Assembly: GCA_963921425.1 (NCBI GenBank) | Contig: OY992840.1 | Location: forward strand, 2,048,501-2,112,500 | Length of the DNA: 64,000 nt | Reading direction: 5' to 3' | Source of the DNA: Dryas octopetala | Taxonomy: Eukaryota > Streptophyta > Magnoliopsida > Rosales > Rosaceae | In this document: positions 51,259 through 62,760 of the stretch, piece by piece | Numbering within the stretch: position 1 is the first letter of the stretch | Layout: every line of letters begins with the position of its first letter | Program-made: the position numbers and the translations under genes | Notes under the pieces: generated by a model | What the model was told of the DNA's origin: nothing | The model's database searches: none | Seen by the model: only the letters and a program-made list of their open reading frames with translations

Positions 51259-52247
51259 TCAATATTGTATAAAATTAATTAAACATCATTTGTTACAAAT
51301 AAATGATGAGCGAAAATTAATAAAATAAATTCAGTGGATGTAGTAATATTCTCTTTTAAATCCATATTTTCTTCTCCAACCCTACTTCCGGAGTTCCGGG
51401 CAATTGATTTGGCTATACGGTGGTGTAACTCACAAGCGAACATTGAAAAACCCAATAAATTAACAGAAAAGTTAGAATGTGGGTAAGCTTAAATTCATTT
51501 TCTGTATTTAAAAAGTGTTGTGCACTAGCCAAAACTGACCCACGTGTCCATTTTATTGAAGAGTCAACTGCAGCTACCAATTACTTATATATATAGACTA
51601 TAGATCAAATATTGGAATGTCTAAGATAACTAATTAATAATTATTTTCTACAACAATGATTATGAAATATTATTGTTAATATATAGACTATAGATCAAAA
51701 CTCCAAGGATACAACTGGCTTTGTCTGATCGATTTTTGACTTATAGGCTTAGATCAATTAAGGAATCATTCACTCAGCTCAAAGCATGGAGGCAAGCTTC
51801 CTTGAATTAATGCCACTTGTATTGTTATTGTACGATCCATCATGGGTTCTACAAAAATATTGTCTAATTTAATTTATTAATGTTCATGCTAAGCATGTAC
51901 ATAATACGTACTTGCAATAAAATCGAAGCACGTGTCTGCAGTGGCATGCATGGGTCCGCATGCCAATTGAAGTTTATAGGTCAAATCATGTTTATAGATT
52001 AGTTTGATTATTATTTATTTATAACAATGAACTATTGGAGTTGACAGATGAGCTATTTTACTATGTTTACCACCCTGATTAATGACTTATTACGTTAATG
52101 AACATTGAATACTTAGTTTAATCGATCGAAGTGTGTGACAAGGAAAGCTTTGGAAACAGCTAGCCGCACGTCCGCACCTTATCTGTAAAGCAGAGAACGA
52201 CTTGAACATAAAGCGAGAATGTGATTAATTTAAATTTATGACATATA
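51259..52247. other. No gene seen; AT-rich DNA
   Basis: Short frames only, with no domain or strong repeat recognised. Confidence 0.55.
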
Positions 52248-52256
52248 TAAATTTAA

Positions 52257-53394
52257 GGCTTAATGCACTTACATCTATTAATTATAGGATTTATTTTAAG
52301 TTGGTTTATGAATTATAAAATATTTTAAATTTTCTCATTAACTATAGGGTTTATTTCAAGTTGCTTCACGAACTATAAAACATTTCAAATTTTCCCATTA
52401 ATTATAGGGTTTATTTCAAGTTGGTCTACAAACTAACAAAAAACATACAAAATAGTAAACAAAACCGGGTTGATAAAAAAACAGATCAAACCAAATTATT
52501 TATATATATTTATATATTTTTTATTTATCATATAAAAGTTATATATTTTGAATAGAAAAGATATAAAGTGTTTTTTTGCACATGCTTAGTTCGAACTCAT
52601 TCCACTTGAGGAGAGTGAAAGTGAGAATTCTCACTACACTACTTAGCCACTTATAATATTTAAGTACATGCAATATATTTATAGGCATACTGATACTTGA
52701 AATATAATAATTTATAAAATTATAATTGGTATTTTACATCATAACCTTATATCCTAAACCATAAAGTCTGTAACCTTATACCTTAAAAATTAACCCTATA
52801 CTCTAATAATTTTACTATATAAACTATAACTTATAGTTTTGGACTTTTGGTAATATTTTTACAATATAGAAACTATAAATTATATAAAATATAAACTAGT
52901 AATATTTTTATATTTTTTGCAATGATAATATTTAAATAGAGACCTAAAATAATATCTTAAAAAAAAGAATCATATATAAAATATATTTAATTTTATAAAT
53001 TATTATATTTCAAGTATCAGTATGCCTATAAATATATTGCATGTACTTGAATTTCACAAATGCTTAAGTGGTGTAGTGGGAATTCATACTTTTGACTCTC
53101 TTTACAAAGTCATGGGTTTGAACCCTAGCATGTGCAAAAAACACGTTATACCTTTTTTATTCAATATATAAATATATATAGACAATCCGGTTCGGTCCTT
53201 TTTTTTGTCAACCCGGTTTTGTCTAACATTTTGTATGTTTTTTGCTAGTTAATGGGAAAATTTGAAATGTTTTATAGTTCGTGGACCAACTTGAAATGAA
53301 CTTTATAGTTAATGGAGAAATTTGAAATGTTTTGTCGTTCATGGACCAACTTGAAATGGACTCTATATTTGTTGGATGTAAATATACTTGAGCT
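52257..53394. mobile_element. Foldback element with tRNA-like arms, copy 3, whole
   Basis: Starts GGCTTAATGCACTTACATC and ends GTAAATATACTTGAGCT. It is flanked by a perfect 9-bp target duplication TAAATTTAA (52248-52256 and 53395-53403), which places it with Mutator-like elements. The arms pair for about 450 bases. The left arm has the tRNA-like boxes in reverse (GTTCGAAC near 52588, CTTAGCCACTT near 52643). The right arm has them forward (GCTTAAGTGGTGTAG near 53063, GGGTTTGAACCC near 53114). The centre is AT-rich and runs opposite to the centre of copy 1. No protein is encoded. Confidence 0.9.
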
Positions 53395-53419
53395 TAAATT
53401 TAATATATACATGTATATC

Positions 53420-53817
53420 AGGAAGGCTCCATTGTAGGATTTTACAAATAAAATTATTTACAAGATACCTCATAGGATCCACTCACATGTAGTTTTTCAA
53501 CAATCTGAACCATTTATTATTTGGACATCTATTCATAGATCATTCTTTCAAAAAATTAGTCAAATCTAAAATCATTTGCCTATCTAATTTTGATCAAACA
53601 AATGGACGGTTTTATCGAAAATTTTTGATTTGTCTAATTATTTGATCAAAGGTATCTAATGCAAATGATTTCCGATTTGGCTAATTTTTTGCAAGAATGA
53701 TATATGAATAGAGATCTAAAATATAGACGGTTTGGATTGCTGAAAATATATAAGTGTGGGTCTCATGATGTATCTTACAAATAATTTATTTGTAGGATCC
53801 TACAATGGAGCTTTCCT
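53420..53817. mobile_element. MITE with inverted ends, 398 bp
   Basis: AGGAAGGCTCCATTGTAGGA at the left pairs with TCCTACAATGGAGCTTTCCT at the right, and pairing continues inward (ACAAATAAAATTATTTACAAGATAC against its inverse). Two relatives lie just downstream, sharing inner words such as GACGGTTTTATCGAAAA and GAATAGAGATCTA. Confidence 0.85.
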
Positions 53818-53879
53818 ATATATATATATATATATACCTATTCAAGTAAGGATGTTATTATTTTAAGAAAAGTAATAAC

Positions 53880-54165
53880 ATTTTCTCTGTGTAACACCTG
53901 GCAATGAAGTTCAATGATCAATTGCATTCATTTTTTAGTTTCCTCCTCTTGGGTCATCCTTGTAAAAATCAGCCAAATTGGTAATTGTTTGGTCATCTAA
54001 CTGTGCATAAAAATATAGTCAGTCGGATAAAATTAAAATGATGTTGGTTGTAATAAATTGGCTAAACAATTTTTCGATTAGACTGATTTTTTGTAAAGGT
54101 AACCTTTGAATGATGTTCTAAAATATGGACGTTTCCAATCATTGAATTATAGTTCCAGTATATAT
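53880..54165. mobile_element. Degenerate relative of the 53420 MITE
   Basis: Shares the inner layout (TTTTTTGTAAAGGTAACCTTTGAATGATG and AAAATATGGACG words) with the neighbouring MITEs. The ends are unclear. Confidence 0.45.
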
Positions 54166-54550
54166 ATATATATCTTAATTACTAATCATTTAGCTTTAAA
54201 GTGTTTTTGTATATATATAACTATTCTTTGTGCATGATATCTTTTATTTAGTTAAAGAACGAACACATATATTTTATGATTAAATTTTGAGCTTTTGATT
54301 TATTCTTGGCAAGGTTTAATAATTGAGGGTATAAATTGTCAATTGAGAAGTGTTCCTTGGTTTTCATTTTCGTGCTTTTGGGCTCCCATCCAAAACTCGA
54401 GAGTTAAAACCTAAAATAAAATATCGAATAATGATTTTATATATACCTAAAATATAAAACCTTATACCCTAAAAACCTATTAAGAATGAGATAAAACATT
54501 GACAAAAAAAAATGATAAAGTGAGATGTTTATATATATATATATATATAT

Positions 54551-54918
54551 AGAGGGAGTTTCCATTAAGGGATCACTTGTGGAGTTCACTCTACATTGTA
54601 TTTTGGTGATTGAAACAATTTATTTTTTAGGCCTCCATTGAAAGATCATCCTTATAAAAAATTAGATAAATCGAAAATAATTTGACCGTTAATTAAATGG
54701 TGATCAATTCAAGTGTTTATCGAAAACATTTTGTTTGTCTCTTTGTTTAATCATTATTAGATATTTTAATGGTTTCCAATTTGTGTAATTTTGTTGCAAA
54801 GATAATTTTTGAATAGAGACCTACAAAATAGAAGGTTATGATCATTGATATACAATATAGAATGAGTCTTATGAGAGATCCCTTAAATAAACTTATTTAA
54901 AGAATCGCTTAAGGAAAT
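54551..54918. mobile_element. MITE related to the 53420 element
   Basis: The left TTAAGGGATCACTTGTGGAG pairs with the right ATGAGAGATCCCTTAA region. Inner words (TCGAAAATAATTTGACCG, TTTGAATAGAGACCTA) match the 53420 MITE. Confidence 0.7.
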
Positions 54919-57566
54919 ATATATATACAAAAATTCTCTCTGTAAGACTTTCGTTCTTCATTCTTTAGTTAAAGAACGTGCGAACATGAGTCTTTTTATG
55001 ATATTTATCCATTTTTTATATGCCATTTTTGACAAGGTTCAACATTTTAGGATATATGGTTATAATTTTAGGGTATAGAATTATTATTCGAGGTTATATT
55101 TTAGGTTTTAACTCTCGAGGTTTGGATACCTAATCGAGGAACGAGAACTCAAAACCATGAGAGTTAAAACTAAGAAAGGTCATAGATCTAAAATATTATG
55201 TTGCTAAAGTGTTACTGTATATACACTAGTAATTAGTGGACTTTATTTTAATAGCTTTCAAATTAACCGTCTATCAACCAACATACGTCCTATTGGGTCA
55301 ATCTTAGTTCATACAATGCAATAGGACCGTATATTTTTTTAAAAATAAATTACTCTAAAGTCTATTTTATAGCCCTTAATGAGAAACAAACTCATATAAA
55401 AAATTGGAATAATGAATAGGTCCACTTTTTACAAATAAAGTCCACGTTATGTTCTGTTACGTGTTTTTGGTGTTGAGTGCTCGGTGAGTTTTTTTTTTTT
55501 TTTTTTTTTTTTAAAGGGAAATTGAAATTGTCACACAATAACAATTTATAAGGTATTTTTTCAATTTAAATAGCTACTATCGCACAGTAACAGTGATTGT
55601 CACTGTCTGACAGTGGCAATTTCAGAGCGCACAGTCGCATTTTACCCAGCGCTCAGTGGTTATATCGAGTGATCGATAATGGTGTCGAGCGTTCGGCTCA
55701 TTAATGTGGACTAACTAGTCACCGTGTTTTTACAGGTGGGTCAACCGATCAGGGTATTTTTCGTTTTGGACTTAAAAAAAAAAAACTCATTTTTTTATTT
55801 AGTTCTCCTTTTAATTAAGGAACATCCCTATAGAAGAGTAACAAAATCAAATATTACTTGGTCATATAATAATAGTCAAATAAGCAAACACAATTTTTGG
55901 GATAAACGTGAAATAATGATAATCACAATCAAATAACTAAGCAATTTTGATTGAAATGATTTTTTTATTTTACTTCCTTTTTTGGTTTTTGGTTACATTG
56001 GTTACATTGATGAATATCTTTAAAGTGGGACTTAAACATGGACATTCTGATTATTAAACCACATGATGAGTATAAATGTTTGCATTTTTTTAATAGTAAT
56101 TACAAAAAAGTCAATAAAAAGTTTTGATATTACAAATAGATCAATACAAAATTTATTATCTCATATTAGTCAATGATATATTTTAAGAAAGTACGTACAT
56201 TTTAGTCAAGGGCTCAGCCCATTTTAGTCACTAAGCCCAATCTACTTGATGATGTCATGTATTTTGGTGCATTAGAAAATATCAATTTGCTCATCTTTTT
56301 TTTTTCATTACTTATGAGCGTAAAATTATGACGTTGTCCTTAATTTAATTTAGGGTATAGAAATAAAGTATAGTGTATATAAATGGGGTTTAAGGTTTAG
56401 AAATGAGGTTTAGTGTTTAGAATTAGCCCTTTTTTTAAAGAGCAAATTACACGTAGGATGAATTTGCTCTTTAAAATGTGGATGTCCGCAAAAATGTGGA
56501 TGTCCGCATTTAAAGTTATAGTTATAGGATAAAGGTATCTATTTATTTGTAATTCGTTTTTTGGCAATGCTAGAGTGCCTTAATCTTGTGCCATATTTTT
56601 GTGCCCTAATGACATAGAATTTCATGTCATTTTAAATATTTAATTTAATTAAATACATGTCATTATATGCCACATGATTTGTTACAAAGATCGTTTTAAC
56701 CTTTTATATAATTCTTATGACATTTAAATTATAATAAATATAGATAATTCATAAAATCCCCTTGAAACTTATTATTTTCTAAAACCCATGTCCTTTTTTT
56801 TTCAAGGGTTAACCTCTTTGACTAGCTGCCAACTCATCCTTTTTCCATATTTAAATTTCCAAATCAGCATTTTAAAAATTTAAGATTTTGTTAATGACTT
56901 TTTTGCCATTTCCTCATGTCTGGCGGTATTTTATAGTGTTTAATTTTAACATTTTGTAACAGCTGTGTTGCTAGTTGCTCCCTCAATTTTGGGTCCTTTA
57001 AAATTTCTTTGGATGCAATTGACTAATTTCAAACATGAAGTCGAGATTTATTTCCACATACTTTTATTGAACCTACAAGACTTGAAATAAGGAACCTACA
57101 AAAAAACACCTACATCCACTTAATTCATAAAAGCACCTCATTCAATTTTGAAATAATGAACCTGTGAAAACCCACTTACATTCACTTGATAAAAGCACTT
57201 ACAATCAAATATGAAATAAGAAACCTACAAAAAATCAGATGTTGAAATAAAGAACCTAAACAACTTGTAGGTTCTAAAACAACTACATCAATATATATAT
57301 AGCCAAAAGTGATTGATGAAGTCAAATATTTAACCAACAAAATATGAATGAACCTAAACTCAACACGACTACTACTGTAGGTACTAAAGACTAATAAATG
57401 ATAGCTAATGGGTCCTAAATCAAAAGTTTTAAAAACATAAAAATCACACATACCAATACAGGCAAATATTGTATTAATATATAAGACTTTTAAGACACAG
57501 AGTAATGTTGTATTAATCCTATTATTAACGGCATAGAAAGAGGTTTACTTTTAATGTAAATTATTA
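54919..57566. other. No gene seen; AT-rich DNA with minor repeats
   Basis: 54955-55190 repeats parts of 54250-54480 (TTAGTTAAAGAACG and GAGAGTTAAAAC words). Poly-T at 55491-55513. 57065-57265 has three degenerate units of about 80 bases with GAACCTACAA and CATAAAAGCAC. No coding domain is visible. Confidence 0.5.
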
Positions 57567-58195
57567 CTAACCCCCTATTTAGAGCTCGGTTCTCTCATAA
57601 CCCCCACCCTAAATCAATCTCTCCCAAAACCCCCTATTAGTCACTTAAACTCTCCCATAACCCTCTGGTCAACTAACACCCAGTTTGGTTTGACCCCTTT
57701 TTGTTTTAATATCCCTATTATAACCCTCTATTCAAAATCAGTTTTCCATTTTTATTTCTCTCATTCTCACGCTCTCTCTCTTTCACTTATATGCTTTGTC
57801 TCTTTCATATGGTGCGTTCTCTCCCCACGCGACTGTCGATGGCGCGTGCTCTATCGTCCAGCGACGGTTGACGGCGAGACCAGTCCCGATCTTCTCGTCT
57901 CTCCTCCCTCTTCTTCTTATGCCCTCCACGTGTCGTGAAACCAAGCGTCGACGTCAGATCGGGTCTAGGAAGACCCGAGCTCCCTCGTTCGCGATCTGCC
58001 GATTTCAACGACGACGAGGTGCCGGACCACCATGAATGGATTCCTCTTGTCGTTCAGAGTCCGCTGGTGCTTTTGGACATCATGACGCTCTCGATTTCTC
58101 TAGAGATCGACAACCTGAGATGGCGATATGTAACCATTTCACCTCTCTCAGTCACCATACCTACATCAGTTTCAGTTGGCTTGTTATGTTGGCTT

Positions 58196-58435
58196 CCTAA
58201 TAAGCTTGTTCATGTATGCCAAGCATTGGATAATGGTGATTTTGCTACTGTCTTGCAAAACCAAGTAGAGTAATGGAAACTTCAAACTCGTAATTTATTT
58301 TGGTTCACCATTAATTGGATGAGATTTAGTAGTGGTTTCTTTTGTTTTTGCCTGTTAGCAGATGCTTGTTTCTTGGATGAGAGCTTCTGGAATGAAACTT
58401 TCAGGCGAATTATCTTGACACGGCAAACAATGTGA
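58196..58435 (+). pseudogene. SEC31: Fragment of a SEC31 gene (C-terminal end)
   Basis: Block 58196-58264 encodes LPNKLVHVCQALDNGDFATV and LQNQ, matching the conserved KLVQLCQALDNGDF(G/A)TALQIQ segment near the C terminus of plant SEC31, a scaffold of the COPII outer coat in ER-to-Golgi transport. After an intron-like gap ending TTTTTGCCTGTTAG, the block 58359-58435 encodes LDESFWNETFRRIILTRQTM and a stop, matching the family's final WDECNFWLATLKRMIKTRQ. The second block needs a one-base shift and a three-base gap to follow the first, so it is decayed. The WD40 repeats and the rest of the protein (over 1000 residues) are absent. The upstream frame from 57935 reads on into this block, but its first 90 codons are not SEC31. 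Confidence 0.75.
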
Positions 58436-58959
58436 AACTAAATTTTTGAATTGTCCTTGTGTGTAATTTGGATTTGAGCTCAGAGATGGCTTTAAAGGTT
58501 AATTTCCATTATTATTTAAATTATTAGTTGATGTTCAGAAAAACAGTAGTTGGATAGGGAACTTTAAGCCTACATTTATTGATTAAACAGTTTCAGTTCG
58601 TGAAACATGAATTTTGAATGAAATTATAGTTCTGAAATATGATGAATCAAATTTGCAGGTAGAAACAAATTGAGGCAGTGGTGACTGTCGTGTACTCGTC
58701 GCGCGTGAGGTGATCGGACGACGTTGTTTAGGGTTTCAGTTTCACTAAATTCAATTTCACTGAATTCAGTTTCAGTAGTTAACTAAATGCACTGAAACTG
58801 AATTCACTGAAATTGAATTCAGATTGAAACTAAATTTAGTCTATAGTTGTTTGATAGGCTCACATCGATGGCTTGCTGTGTTGGCTACTCCTCTCATCTC
58901 AATGGCTTGTTGTAATGTTGTTGTTTTTTTTTTTTTTTGATAAAGTTGCTGTGTTCTTT

Positions 58960-59245
58960 TTAGTGAAACAGAATTCAGTAAAGGTGTAACTGTTTTAGTG
59001 AAGTGTAATTGTTTTAGTGAAGGTGTAATTGTTTTTTAATTAAGGTGTAATTGCATTTTAGTTAAGGTGTAATTGTTTCATCACTTAATTCATAATTGAA
59101 TTCTTTAATTTAGTGTAACTGAATTTCTGAAATTCAGTTTCAATGTAATTGAATTCTTGAAATTCAGTTTCAGTGTAATTGAATGCTTGAAATTCAGTTT
59201 TAGTGTAACTGAATTCTTGAAATTCAATTTCAGTGTTTGATTTTA
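58960..59245. repeat. Minisatellite: GTGTAATTG units then 30-bp GAATTCTTGAAATTCAGTTT units
   Basis: 58977-59080 has about five units of roughly 20 bases with AGTGAAGGTGTAATTGTTTT. 59095-59245 has four to five units of about 30 bases with AATTCTTGAAATTCAGTTTCAGTGTAA. The second array makes the repeated Tyr/Thr/Glu/Phe frame on the minus strand, which is not a gene. Confidence 0.85.
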
Positions 59246-59461
59246 GTTTTAGCGAAATATTGAGTTTTAGCAAAAACTTCAATTCTAGAGAAAGAAAAAA
59301 AAGTTTTACCAAAATTCAGTTTACAGTGACGTCAGCATGCGTCAGCGTGCGTCAGAAGGGTAATTTAGGATTATAAGTTATAAGAGGTTTTGAAAGAGTT
59401 TCTAGATGTGTAGGGGTTTTGACAAATTTTTTAAGTAATTAGGGGGTTTAAAATTAGGCAC

Positions 59462-61937
59462 TAGATCCACCGTATATCTTTCTTTGTAACACATATGTCT
59501 TCACCTAGCTGCCCAGCCCCACCATTAACATTTTTCTACCCTTCATCCCACCATCACCGTTCCTCCCCTCCTCCTCATCAAACAATATCCTTCACTCTTG
59601 CAAGGAGAAGTTGTGCAGAATCTTTCCAATTTTACACTAAGAAAGAAAGGCATCATGCTCATTAATGCATGAGTACGCCATAAATATGGAGTGGTGCTAT
59701 AAAGTATCAATGAAAAATAACTATATGAAAATAATTGTCATACACCCATTAGTTGTATCCAACTACTTGATGTTAATTAATTTAGTTCTTTTAATAATAT
59801 TAGAAAATTTGGTTAGAGTAAACGAAGCAAGAGAATAAATAATGACAATTCCCCACCCCACCATTTCTTCCTCCCTGCCTCCACCCTTCTTCTTTTCCTT
59901 CATATTCTCCAAGTGCAGTAGTAAGATATAAAGATATAATAATAAAGTTTGTGATGAAAATATAAAGTAAACAAATTAAAAATTGAAGAAATTGAAAGAT
60001 GAATAAAGTGGAGGGATTGGAGGTTAGGAAGGTGTCCTCAACTTAGATTTCATTGGATTTTAAAAGTCCAATAAAATCTAGGTGTCCCCAATTTAAATTT
60101 TAATGGATTCCAATAAACTTTAGGTGTCCGCAACTCATATTTTAATGGATTCCAATGAAATCTAGGTGTTCTCAAAAAGTCATGGATTTCATTAAGTAAA
60201 GGATTTTAATGAATTTGGATGGATTTGGTTAGATTTGAATGCATTTTTTACACATAACAAATTCCATAAGAATTCCACCAAATTACTTTGGATTTTGATA
60301 GATTCTATAGATTTTAAAATCCATTAAACTCCTTTAAAATCTGAGTTGGGGACACCCCCCTAAAAGAGAAATCAATGAACTTGAACCATTGGATTTTGGA
60401 GTAGTAATATTGTAATTTACGACAAAATGCTGTGCAATTAAATAAGTTAATGTGGAAAATAATTGATTATGTGTATAAATTAGATTTGTCATATCATATT
60501 AGGGCACATAGATTATGTAACCTAATTGGGCACAAAACCATTTCTCTTTGTTTTTCTCTTTTTTGTTTTTTTGTTTTTATTTCTAGGTTTGAATTTGATA
60601 ACATCAAAAATGGTGTTTTTAATTAAGGATGGCTTCCAACCCTAAAGCTTGCATTAATACACCAAAGATAAAAATAAAATAAAATAAATATCAATTTTGT
60701 GCATGGGAAAGAACGGGTTGAATTGTTTTTTTGTCATCCCAATATCCCATCCCATCCCCTGCTGTCTCAGTGAAAATAAATAATATTTGAGAGAGAGAGA
60801 GAAGGCATATATAAATATTAATTAATGTTGAATCCAGGGATGCATAATTTAGCTAGCTAGCTAGCTAGCAAAGCAAATTGGTGACCAATTTTGAGTAGGG
60901 GGGGATTATGATACTATATGTGGATGACCCATGAGTCCATGACCCCATCAATATTCAAAATCCCTCAAAAAAAGTTGAACTTGTCTGAATTTAGACAAAA
61001 CAAGTCCATGCAAATTGCATCGAAGTTGGGACTGCCCGTCATGGTTTTTGTTTCTATTAGAAGGTGGTTTACCACAAAATGCGAGCCGTCTGGTTTTCAT
61101 TTTGGCCCATAGTAATCATCACAACAAATTCAACAAGTCACATTCATGTTATTGTTATATATACACAGTATAGAATCATATGCATCTATTTGAATTTCAA
61201 TTTTGTGCTTATCTTGTTTTTGCTTGTTTTAATTAGTTGTGCTGCCCTATCTCACCGGGTTTCATGTAACAAAAAAAAAAAAAAAAAAAGGGATTTCATT
61301 TAATTCACATCTAAAATATTACAAATTCATTTCATCATTTTCTTTATACCCTTAGATAATAAATACACAACATGCAACTGACTCTATAATTTCCTTATAG
61401 TTTCAATAATAATGATCTCTCATTCAATAAAAAAAAAATTAGAAGTCAAACAAAAACAAGTAAAGAAAAATAAATAAAAAATGTGAATCCACATATATAT
61501 ACTTATTAATTGTAGCCTCTTCTTCTAGCTAGGTTTAAAAAGATAACCTTTCTTTTTGCCTTGAACAAGTAAACCTCATGACCAATAATGCCGAAACTTG
61601 AACTTGGGGTGACCTAGCACATACACATATGGAGATCAAAATTTGTGTTGGGTATGTTTTTTTTGTCACATGGTAGAATGATTCAATTAGAAATAGTATG
61701 CATTTGTGAAATAAAGAATTATCACCAAATTTAGACATATTTTGAGTAGTGTCACTCGGAAAGAACAGTCTTATACAAGTTGTTTCTCAATAAAGAGGGA
61801 TATATAATATTTGCAGAGAATGATCGAATCTGGTCAAATTGCATACTAATGACTAGCTACCTTAGCATTTGGTCAACATATGCATATATTCTAGTCATTT
61901 ATAATAGTCGTTGAATTGATACTAGATATTTTTATTG
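59462..61937. other. No gene seen; AT-rich DNA
   Basis: Apart from the MITE at 60031-60355, only low-complexity features are visible: a GA run at 60790-60803, AGCTAGCTAGCTAGCTAG near 60851-60868 and poly-A at 61270-61289. Short frames carry no domain. Confidence 0.55.
60031..60355. mobile_element. MITE-like foldback sequence, about 325 bp
   Basis: The left GGTGTCCTCAACTTAGATTT pairs with the right AAATCTGAGTTGGGGACACC. Inside are repeats of TTTTAATGGATTCCAAT and TCTAGGTGTCC. Flanking TTA and TAA at the two sides do not prove a target duplication. A PIF/Harbinger origin is possible. Confidence 0.65.
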
Positions 61938-62051
61938 GGCTAATTACAAAATACTCCTTTCAGATTTATTGTCATTTTCAATTCCCTTTATAAGGTTTCA
62001 GTTTTTTCAATGTAATACATATAATTTTCAATTTAAGTTAATGTACAAACT

Positions 62052-62083
<32 letters not shown>

Positions 62084-62760
62084 AAACGAAAAAAGTTGAA
62101 AAAAAAAAATGACTCAATTACCCCCCCACCCAGCCCCGTCGCATCCCCTTCCCTACCAACAGAAAATATTAATTTCCTGCAACAATAAAAAAAAAACATA
62201 AAGAAATACTAATTTCCATTGAAGCTCATATGAAAGTTTCTCCAAACAAATCCCAGCACCTATTTCAAGAATAAAACAAATCCAAGCACAAATCTCTGCA
62301 CCAAAACCTTTGAAAATGTTCTCAAAACAAGCCATTTTCATATCTTCCCTCATAATCCTCTGGTACTCATCAAACATTGGTGCTATGGCTTCAAATTCCC
62401 AATCTTCCTCACAATATGTCGCCGGGGGAGCCATAGAGAAAGAGAGATGGGGCAGAGGGGAAAAAAGGGTCACCTCCAAGGGGAGTCGTCGGAGGTGGTG
62501 GGGAGGGGGATGTGACGAGGCCAGGGAGGGTTGGGGGGGGGGGGGGGACGACGGGGAGCCAAAGAGAGAAAGAGAGATGGGGTTGGGGATCGAGGGTGGG
62601 GGTAATTGAGTCATATTATATTTTTTTTAGTTTTTTTCTTTTTTTCAATTTGCACATTGACTTAAATTGAAAACTATATGTACCATATTGAAAAAATTGA
62701 AACCTTATGGGAAGAATTGAAAATGACATTAAACCTGGGAGGGGTATTTTGTAATTAGCC
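61938..62760. mobile_element. Foldback element, 823 bp, with a GC-rich captured-looking centre
   Basis: GGCTAATTACAAAATACTCC at the left pairs with GGGGTATTTTGTAATTAGCC at the right, with about 150 paired bases per arm. The flanks TTTTTATTG and TTTTTTTTT agree at 7 of 9 places, compatible with a decayed 9-bp Mutator-type duplication. The centre (62110-62610) has a different, C-rich composition. On the minus strand it carries an open frame of 153 codons, including MAPPATYCEEDWEFEAIAPM and FDEYQRIMREDMKMACFENI, followed by a hydrophobic C-terminal part. I do not recognise the protein; the frame may be a captured exon or chance. Confidence 0.75.

Larger units (their letters stand above)
57567..59461. 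mobile_element. Probable gene-carrying DNA element with degenerate inverted ends
   Basis: The left edge (CTAACCCCCTATTTAGAG, then AACCCCC and CAAAACCCCCT words) and the right edge (inverse reading GTGCCTAATTTTAAACCCCC, CAAAACCCC) are imperfect inverted relatives. Between them lie a SEC31 gene fragment (58196-58435) and a minisatellite (58960-59245). This looks like a Pack-type element, perhaps Mutator-like, but I could not fix exact ends or a target duplication. Confidence 0.5.

Noticed and set aside
57690-58195. Frames upstream of the SEC31 fragment as a real host gene
   Set aside because: No recognisable domain, overlapping alternatives in several frames, and position inside a transposon-like unit. 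Only the SEC31 part is supported.
59085-59312. Minus-strand frame with repeated Tyr-Thr-Glu-Thr-Glu-Phe units
   Set aside because: It is the translation of a 30-bp minisatellite.
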